64,000 bases of DNA, taken from Pseudonocardia sp. CNS-004. GTDB lineage: Bacteria > Actinomycetota > Actinomycetes > Mycobacteriales > Pseudonocardiaceae. A program made the position numbers and the translations under genes. The notes beneath the pieces were generated by a model, which saw only the letters and a list, made by a program, of their open reading frames with translations, made no database searches and had not been told where the DNA came from. The number at the start of each line of letters is the position of its first letter. The first letter of the stretch is position 1. Below, piece by piece: positions 57,899-64,000 of the stretch. The DNA lies in NCBI GenBank assembly GCA_001942185.1, contig MKJV01000091.1, positions 19,299 through 83,298 on the forward strand, in the 5' to 3' direction.

Positions 57899-58929
57899 AT
57901 GCCCCACGTGGTGACCCTGGGAACGGCGGGCGGCCCCCGGTGGTGGGACCGCCCGGACGGGACCTCGCCCAACGGAGTCTCGCGCAGCGGGATCAGCACC
58001 GCGGTCGTCGTCGGCGACGCGGTGTACCTGGTGGACTGTGGACAGGGCGCAGGGCGCCAGCTCGCCCGCGCCGGCCTGTCGATCGACCGGCTGCGGGCGG
58101 TGTTCCTCACGCACCTGCACTCCGACCACGTGGTCGACCTGCCGTCGCTGCTGCTGTTCGCACTCTTCGAGCGCCGGGACCAGGCCGCGCCGCCCGTCGC
58201 CGTCCACGGGCCCGGCCCGCGCGGCGCACTGCCGCCGATCTCCGCGCACGCCCGCACGGCACCGCGGCCCGTCGCCCCGGAGAACCCGACACCGGGCACC
58301 GCCGACATGGTGCGCCACCTCTGCGCCGCCTATGCCACGGACATCAACGACCGCGTCTTCGACTCCCTCGTCCGCCCACCGTCGGAGCACTTCGACGTGC
58401 ACGACATCGCGCTGCCCGCGGGCACCGGCTTCGAACCGAACGGCGAGGTCGCCCCGCCGATGGAACCGTTCCCGGTGTTCCGGGACGAGCACGTGGAGGT
58501 GACGGCCACGCTCGTGGCGCACCCGCCGACGCGCCCGCGTTCGCGTTCCGCTTCGACACCGCGTCGGGCTCGGTGACGATCTCCGGTGACACCGCGCCGT
58601 GCGACAACCTGGTGCGCCTCGCCAGGGGTACCGACCTGCTGTTCCACGAAGCGATCGATCTGGAGCTGGTGGCCGGCCGGTACCCCGCGAGCGAACGCCG
58701 GGAAGCGATCATGGATCACCACCGGCGGGCGCACACCACGCCACGTCAGGCCGGGGCGCTCGCCGAGCGCGCCGGGGCGCGGGCGCTGGCCCTGCACCAC
58801 ATCGTGCCGCCGCACGCGCCGCCGGAGACCTGGCTCGTGGCGGGGGAGACGTTCGGCGGCACCCTGCACGTGCCCGACGACCTGGACGTGCTGGAGTTCT
58901 CGGCGATCCCGGCGCAGGTGCAGCCATGA
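57899..58929 (+). CDS. MBL-fold hydrolase, ribonuclease Z-like/amidase type (frameshifted)
   Basis: About 343 residues. The metallo-beta-lactamase signature is FLTHLHSDHVVDLPSLLLFA, with VYLVDCGQGAGRQLARAGL before it, GSVTISGDTAPCDNLVRLAR later and a final histidine region (ALALHHIVPPHAPPE). One base is missing near 58530. It resembles the actinobacterial/proteobacterial MBL proteins in catabolic loci rather than true RNase Z. ATG 57899 has AAGGAG upstream. Its stop overlaps the transporter start as ATGA, so hydrolase and transporter are made together and likely act on the same compound. Confidence 0.85.
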
Positions 58930-60245
58930 GCGACGCAGCGATGAGCGACCCAGCGGTGGTGACCGGGCAGCGCGAGATGCGGCGGATCCTCGCGTCCAGC
59001 TTCATCGGCACGGCGATCGAGTACTACGACTTCATCCTCTACGCGACCGCCGCGAGCATCGTGTTCGACAAGGTCTTCTTCAGCGGCGTCGGCGGCAGCG
59101 CCGCGCTCCTGCTGTCGTTCGGCACGCTCGCGGCCGGATACCTGGCGCGCCCGATCGGCGGGCTCCTCTTCGGCCACCTCGGCGACCGGCTGGGGCGCAA
59201 GTCGATGCTGGTGGTCACGCTCGTGCTGATGGGCACGGTGAGCGTGCTGATCGGCCTGCTGCCCACCGCGCAGCAGATCGGTGTGGCGGCCCCGCTGCTG
59301 CTGGTGGCCCTGCGCATCCTCCAGGGCATCGCGGTGGGCGGCGAGTGGGGCGGCGCGATGCTGCTGGCGTTCGAGCGGTCCCGGAAGGCGAGCCGCGGGT
59401 TCGCCGCGTCGTTCGCCTACATGGGCGCACCGGCCGGCACGATCGTCGCCACGCTCGTGCTGAGCGCCGCGTCGACGCTGCCCACCGCCGATTTCCTGGC
59501 CTGGGGCTGGCGGATCCCGTTCCTGCTGAGTGCCGTGCTCGTGGCGGTCGGCCTCGTGATCCGGTTGAAGGTCGCGGAGTCGGCCGTGTTCACCGAGCTG
59601 GCCGCCGCGCCGCGGGAACGGAAGGCGCCCGCTGTCGAGGTTCTCACGCGCTACCCGCGGAGCTTCGCGATCTCCGTCGGAGCCGGCATCGCCGGACAGG
59701 CGGCGCAGGGCCTGATGGGCGCCTGGGCCATCTCCTACGCCGTGCAGCAGGCGACGATCGGGCAGACGGCGGTGCTCAACGTCAAGGCGCTGGCGGGTGT
59801 CACCACCATTCTGATGATCATCGTGGCGGCCCGGCTGAGCGACCGGATCGGCCGGCGCCGGGTGATGCTCGGCGGCACCGCGGGCGCAGTCGTCCTCGCC
59901 TTCCCGATCCTCTGGCTGCTCCAGTCCGGCAACGTCGTGGCCCTGTTCCTCGCGCTCTTCCTCGGGCTCAGCGTCATCCAGGGCTTCACCGCGGGCCCGT
60001 ACGGCGCGTTCGCGGCCGAGCTCTACCCGACCCGGGTGCGCTACAGCGGCACCTCGATGGGCTACCAGACCGCCGCCACCCTCGGCGCGGGCTTCACGCC
60101 GATACTCGCCACCGGCCTCGTGCTGGCGGCAGGCGGTTCGCTGTGGCTGGTGGCAGTGGCCTGGATCGCGCTGTCCGCGGTGACGGGCGTCGCGCTCCTG
60201 GGGGCCTCCGAGGGCAAGGACAAGGACCTGCGCGAGATCGGCTGA
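58926..60245 (+). CDS. MFS transporter, MHS (metabolite:H+ symporter) type
   Basis: 439 residues, twelve helices, intact frame. The MHS branch is shown by ASSFIGTAIEYYDFILYATA, YLARPIGGLLFGHLGDRLGR, LRILQGIAVGGEWGGAMLL, GWRIPFLLSAVLVAVGLVIR, and AAELYPTRVRYSGTSMGYQ. These carriers import organic acids and aromatic acids with protons (as KgtP, ProP, ShiA, benzoate-type). Coupled by ATGA to the MBL hydrolase. The substrate cannot be named. Confidence 0.92.
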   Translation: MSDAAMSDPAVVTGQREMRRILASSFIGTAIEYYDFILYATAASIVFDKVFFSGVGGSAALLLSFGTLAAGYLARPIGGLLFGHLGDRLGRKSMLVVTLVLMGTVSVLIGLLPTAQQIGVAAPLLLVALRILQGIAVGGEWGGAMLLAFERSRKASRGFAASFAYMGAPAGTIVATLVLSAASTLPTADFLAWGWRIPFLLSAVLVAVGLVIRLKVAESAVFTELAAAPRERKAPAVEVLTRYPRSFAISVGAGIAGQAAQGLMGAWAISYAVQQATIGQTAVLNVKALAGVTTILMIIVAARLSDRIGRRRVMLGGTAGAVVLAFPILWLLQSGNVVALFLALFLGLSVIQGFTAGPYGAFAAELYPTRVRYSGTSMGYQTAATLGAGFTPILATGLVLAAGGSLWLVAVAWIALSAVTGVALLGASEGKDKDLREIG

Positions 60246-60269
60246 CGGGGCCGCTCTGCGCGGTCGGGA

Positions 60270-61091
60270 TCAGTGTGCGCCCGGCCCGGCGGACTCGTCC
60301 TCGCCCGCGAGGGCGCGGCGCAGGGCCGCCCGCTCGGTGCGCCGGTCGGGACCGCCGCGGCGCTGCAGCAGTTCCAGGCGTACGAAGTAGCCGAGGGCGA
60401 ACAGCGCGATCACGCCGAACGTGAGCCACTGCAGGGCGTAGGAGAAGTTCGTGAACGGGGCGCCGCCGCCTGCGGTGGGGGCGACGTCCAGCGGGCGGAG
60501 CACCCCCGGCTGCCCCTCGGCGAGCTGGAGGAACCCGGGTTCGAGCGGGACGCCCGTCGCGGCGGCGAGCGCGCGGGAGTCCGAGGCGTAGATCTGCCGG
60601 TGGCCGCCGGACTCGATCGCGTCGCGGTGCTGCGGGTCGGTCTCGTCGAGCCGCAGCCGCGCGGTGAGCGTGACGGGGCCGGTGGGGGCGGGCGCGAACT
60701 GCGGCACGGAGGCGCCCGACTCGGCGGCGACGGAGCCGCGGTTGACCGCGATGATGCGCCCGTCGTCGGTGCGCAGCGGGGTGAGCACCTCGACCGCGGG
60801 CTGGCCCTCGACCACCCGCAGGCGCACGAGCCCCTCGCCCTCCGGGGCGTACGTGCCGGTGACGGTGACCTGCCGCCACTCGTCGGCGGGCGTCACCGTC
60901 TCGCCGGGCGGCACCAGCTCCGCGAACGGGACCGGCGCGGTGGCCGACGCGGCGTCGATCGCGCGCTGCTGGGCCTCGCGCTGCGCCTCCCGGCCGAACT
61001 GCCACGGCGCGAGAAGGGTGAACGCGGCGACCGCGAACCCGATGACCACCGCGATGAGGGCGAGCCAGCCGGGACGCAGGAGGAACCGCAC
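60270..61091 (-). CDS. SURF1 family protein
   Basis: 273 residues from GTG 61091. Two membrane segments flank the outer domain: the first in GWLALIAVVIGFAVAAFTLL and the second in LQWLTFGVIALFALGYFVRL. SURF1 parts are APWQFGREAQREAQ, VTGTYAPEGEGLVRLR, GRIIAVNRGSVAAE and FTNFSYALQW. SURF1 assists cytochrome c oxidase assembly, probably with heme a insertion into subunit I. It is divergent from cobQ with only 20 bases between starts. Confidence 0.9.
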   Translation of the reverse strand: MRFLLRPGWLALIAVVIGFAVAAFTLLAPWQFGREAQREAQQRAIDAASATAPVPFAELVPPGETVTPADEWRQVTVTGTYAPEGEGLVRLRVVEGQPAVEVLTPLRTDDGRIIAVNRGSVAAESGASVPQFAPAPTGPVTLTARLRLDETDPQHRDAIESGGHRQIYASDSRALAAATGVPLEPGFLQLAEGQPGVLRPLDVAPTAGGGAPFTNFSYALQWLTFGVIALFALGYFVRLELLQRRGGPDRRTERAALRRALAGEDESAGPGAH

Positions 61092-61111
61092 GGCCCGACC
61101 ATACTGGCCCC

Positions 61112-62629
61112 ATGCGCGGGGCACTGCTGGTGGCGGGAACGACCTCGGACGCCGGCAAGAGCGCCCTGGTCACGGGCATCTGCCGGCTGCTCGCCCGCCG
61201 GGGGGTCGCGGTGGCGCCGTTCAAGGCGCAGAACATGTCGAACAACTCCGTCGTCACGGTCGACGGGGGTGAGATCGGCCGGGCGCAGGCGGTGCAGGCG
61301 CTCGCGTGCGGGCTGGCGCCCAGCGTCGCGTTCAACCCGGTGCTGCTCAAGCCGGGGAGTGACCGCAGCTCGCAGGTCGTGGTGCACGGCCGGGTGGAGG
61401 GCACGGTGAGCGCGCGGTCGTACCAGGGGCGCAAGGCGGCGCTGCTCGACGTCGTCACGGCGGGGCTCGCCGACCTGCGCAGCCGCTTCGAGGTGGTGAT
61501 CTGCGAAGGTGCCGGGTCGCCCGCGGAGATCAACCTGCGGGCGGACGACATCGCGAACATGGGGCTCGCGCAGGCCGCCGACCTGCCGGTACTGGTGGTC
61601 GGCGACATCGACCGTGGCGGCGTGCTCGCCCACCTCTTCGGCACGCTCGCCGTGCTCGACGCGGCCGACCAGGCGCGCATCGCCGGGTTCGTCGTGAACA
61701 AGTTCCGTGGCGACCCGGCGCTGCTCGCACCCGGTCTCGACCAGCTCGCCGCGCTCACCGGCAGGCCCACCCTCGGGGTGCTGCCGTGGGAGGAGCGGCT
61801 GTGGCTCGACGCCGAGGACTCGCTGTCGGCCGTGGCCGACGGGGTGCTCGGACGGCCCGCTCCGCCGTACGGGTCGCAGTGGCTGCGGGTGGCGGTGGTG
61901 CGGCTGCCGCGCATCTCCAACTCGACCGACGCCGAGGCCCTCGCGGCCGAGCCCGGGGTCGCGGTGCGGTACGCCACCGAGCCGTCCCGGCTCGCCGACG
62001 CCGACCTCGTCGTGCTGCCCGGGTCGAAGGCCACCGTCGACGACCTGGGCTGGCTGCGCCGCACCGGGCTCGCCGCCGCCGTGCTCGACCACGCCCGCGC
62101 CGGCCGCCCGGTGCTCGGCATCTGCGGCGGCTACCAGATGCTCGGCCGCCGGATCCTCGACCCGCACCGGGTGGAGGGCGGCGACGCGGACGGGCTGGGC
62201 CTGCTGGACCTCGACGTCGCGTTCGACGCAGGCAAGCACCTGGGCAACCCGACCGGCACGGCATGGGGCGAGCCGGTGCGCGGCTACGAGATCCACCACG
62301 GCCGGGTGGTGCGCAGCGGCGACCCGCAGCTGCTCGACGGCGAGGGCTCCGACGCGGGCACCGTGCTCGGGACGCACTGGCACGGTCTGCTGGAGAACGA
62401 CGGGTTCCGCCGCGCCTTCCTGGGCCGGGTGGCCGCCCGCGCCGGGCGGACGGGGTTCGTCCCGGCCCCGGACACGTCCTTCGCCGCGCACCGCACGGCC
62501 CAGCTCGACCTGCTCGCCGACCTCGTCGAGGAGCACATCGACATCCGCGCACTTGAACATGTCGTCAATCACGGAGTGCCCGCAGGCCTCCCGGTGGTGA
62601 CCACCGGTCTGGCAGGCTCGCCCGCGTGA
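61112..62629 (+). CDS. cobQ: Adenosylcobyric acid synthase CobQ
   Basis: 505 residues, intact. The N-terminal ATP-binding part has GTTSDAGKSALVTGICRLLA and APFKAQNMSNNSVVT; the C-terminal glutamine amidotransferase domain has its cysteine in VLGICGGYQMLGRRI and the histidine in TVLGTHWHGLLEND. It amidates adenosylcobyrinic acid a,c-diamide at four positions, giving adenosylcobyric acid, the substrate of CobD. Its stop overlaps the next gene's GTG as GTGA. ATG 61112 is used. Confidence 0.95.
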   Translation: MRGALLVAGTTSDAGKSALVTGICRLLARRGVAVAPFKAQNMSNNSVVTVDGGEIGRAQAVQALACGLAPSVAFNPVLLKPGSDRSSQVVVHGRVEGTVSARSYQGRKAALLDVVTAGLADLRSRFEVVICEGAGSPAEINLRADDIANMGLAQAADLPVLVVGDIDRGGVLAHLFGTLAVLDAADQARIAGFVVNKFRGDPALLAPGLDQLAALTGRPTLGVLPWEERLWLDAEDSLSAVADGVLGRPAPPYGSQWLRVAVVRLPRISNSTDAEALAAEPGVAVRYATEPSRLADADLVVLPGSKATVDDLGWLRRTGLAAAVLDHARAGRPVLGICGGYQMLGRRILDPHRVEGGDADGLGLLDLDVAFDAGKHLGNPTGTAWGEPVRGYEIHHGRVVRSGDPQLLDGEGSDAGTVLGTHWHGLLENDGFRRAFLGRVAARAGRTGFVPAPDTSFAAHRTAQLDLLADLVEEHIDIRALEHVVNHGVPAGLPVVTTGLAGSPA

Positions 62630-64000
62630 GTGGTCCGCAGTTCCCCTTTTCCGCCCTCGTCGGCCACGACGACCTCCGGCTCGCACTGCTGCTCAACGCC
62701 GTGCACCCGGGCGTCGGCGGGGTGCTCGTCCGCGGGGAGAAGGGCACCGCGAAGTCCACGGCCGTGCGCGCGCTCGCCGCGCTCCTGCCCGAGCTCGACG
62801 TGGTGCCCGGCTGCCGCTTCGGCTGTGCGCCGGGCTCGCCCGACCCGGGCTGCCCCGACGGACCGCACCCGGAGGCGTCGCGGCAGGCGTCCGTCCGGCC
62901 CGCCTCGTCGAGCTGCCGGTCGGCGCCACCGAGGACCGGCTCGTCGGCTCGCTGGACCTGGAGCGGGCGCTGTCCGACGGCGTGCGCGCCTACCAGCCCG
63001 GCCTGCTCGCCGACGCCCACCGCGGGGTGCTGTACGTCGACGAGGTCAACCTGCTGCACGACCACCTCGTCGACCTCCTGCTGGACGCCGCCGCCATGGG
63101 CCGCGCCCACGTGGAGCGCGACGGGGTGTCGGTGTCGCACGCGGCACGGTTCCTGCTGGTCGGCACGATGAACCCGGAGGAGGGGGAGCTGCGCCCGCAG
63201 CTTCTCGACCGCTTCGGCCTCACCGTCGACGTGCGCGCGGCCCGCGACGTCGAGACGCGCGTGGAGGTGGTGCGACGCCGGCTCGCGTTCGAGGCCGACC
63301 CCGCCGCGTTCGTCGCCGCGTGGCAGGACGCGGAGCACGGCACGGCCCGGCGGATCGCCGAGGCGAGGCAGCGGGTCGGGGCCGTCGGGCTCCCCGACGC
63401 CGAGCTGCGCCGCATCGCCGCCGTCTGCGCGGCGTTCGACGTCGACGGGATGCGCGCCGACCTGGTGATCGCCCGCGGCGCCGTCGCCCACGCGGCGTGG
63501 CGCGGCGCGGACGCGGTCGCGAGGAGGACGTGCGGGTGGCGGCCCGGCTCGCGCTGCCGCACCGGCGCCGACGCGACCCGTTCGACGAGCCCGGCATGGA
63601 CGAGCAGGCCCTGGACGACGCGCTCCGCGAGGCCGCCGAGCCGGAGCCCCCGGACGGCCCGGACGGCCCGGACGGCGGTGGGCCCGGGAGCGTGGTGCGC
63701 CGGGAGCGGACTCGCAGGCCCCCGCGCCGGGCACCGACGCCGGCGCCGCACCGCGCCCGGGAGGGGACGGCCGCTCGCAGGCCGCGCCGCCTGCGTCGGC
63801 GCCGTTCCGGGCGCGGCTGCTGCAGGTTCCGGGTATCGGGGAGGGCGCACCGGGGCGCCGGTCGCGGGCGCGCACCGACACCGGCCGGGTGGTCCGCGCC
63901 TCCGTGGCGACCCCGCGGCGCGCCGGCCGACCTGCGACCTGCCCGCCACGATCGCCGCGGCCGCACCGCACCAGCGCCGACCGCGGCCGCCACGGCGCCG
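62626..64000 (+). CDS. Magnesium-chelatase-like AAA protein of the cobalamin cluster, partial and frameshifted
   Basis: Starts at GTG 62626 and runs off the right edge. The AAA part has Walker A in VLVRGEKGTAKSTAVRALAA, Walker B in VLYVDEVNLLHDHLVDLLL, and ARFLLVGTMNPEEGELRPQL with the arginine finger region LDRFGLTVDVRA, as in ChlI/BchI and CobS-like chelatase subunits. After residue ~330 a proline- and aspartate-rich linker begins, then FRARLLQVPGIGEG, so the protein is a ChlI-ChlD type fusion whose VWA domain lies beyond the window. Bases appear lost near 62895, 63520, 63690 and 63930. In actinobacteria this gene usually serves cobalt insertion into cobalamin. Confidence 0.82.

Overview
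The window is very GC-rich and reads as a chromosomal piece of an actinomycete, most likely Pseudonocardiaceae (Pseudonocardia-like). Support comes from DUF3052 next to AhpE, an SsgA-like sporulation protein, a DUF397 protein, DUF664/DinB thiol-type enzymes, a 13E12/DUF222 HNH protein, frequent GTG starts and dense stop/start-overlapping operons. A quality caveat applies throughout: roughly forty single-base indels, mostly one lost G or C in a short G/C run, break about half of the conserved genes. Each such gene is given as one CDS with the break noted, because both halves match the same family. I think most breaks are base-calling errors rather than true decay.

Layout. 1-813: DUF3052 end, AhpE peroxiredoxin, tRNA-Val. 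931-5760: sulfur-handling cassette (ArsR-rhodanese regulator divergent from an MBL-rhodanese fusion and an MFS carrier), followed by truly decayed MFS and cysteine desulfurase genes. 5848-7759: P450 divergent from TetR over repeated operator-like palindromes. 7905-11455: mobile-element debris (integrase and relaxase remnants, DUF222-HNH gene, repeats). 11574-18467: serine hydrolase, methyltransferase, PoxB-like ThDP enzyme, PPOX protein, MFS, F420-type reductase. 17572-22595: iron/siderophore theme (substrate-binding protein remnant, HxlR, siderophore-interacting protein, PucR regulator, salicylate synthase). 22705-28320: lipoprotein hydrolase, copper amine oxidase, DUF397 pair, methyltransferase, DinB protein.

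The centrepiece is a nine-gene minus-strand operon (37065 down to 28356): CitE-type lyase, class III CoA-transferase, MaoC hydratase, acyl-CoA dehydrogenase, LLM flavin oxidoreductase, complete TRAP transporter (P, Q, M) and an MmgE/PrpD protein, most joined by 1-4 base overlaps and divergent from an IclR regulator with a perfect palindrome between them. It reads as uptake, CoA activation, oxidation, hydration and cleavage of a (branched) dicarboxylate. A second, shorter module (47674 down to 43928) pairs another CoA-transferase and CitE lyase with a TRAP-type permease lacking a binding protein, divergent from an FCD/GntR regulator with its own near-palindrome.

Between the modules lies a Ugp-like ABC importer (two permeases, binding protein) with a glycerophosphodiesterase, but no ATPase. 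From 48634: methyltransferase, NarL-type two-component system, two DUF1990 proteins, SsgA-like protein, lipoprotein, acyl-CoA synthetase. From 55991: cobalamin genes (cobD, cobQ, a Mg-chelatase-like AAA protein running off the right edge), interrupted by LysR, an MBL hydrolase coupled to an MHS-type transporter, and SURF1.
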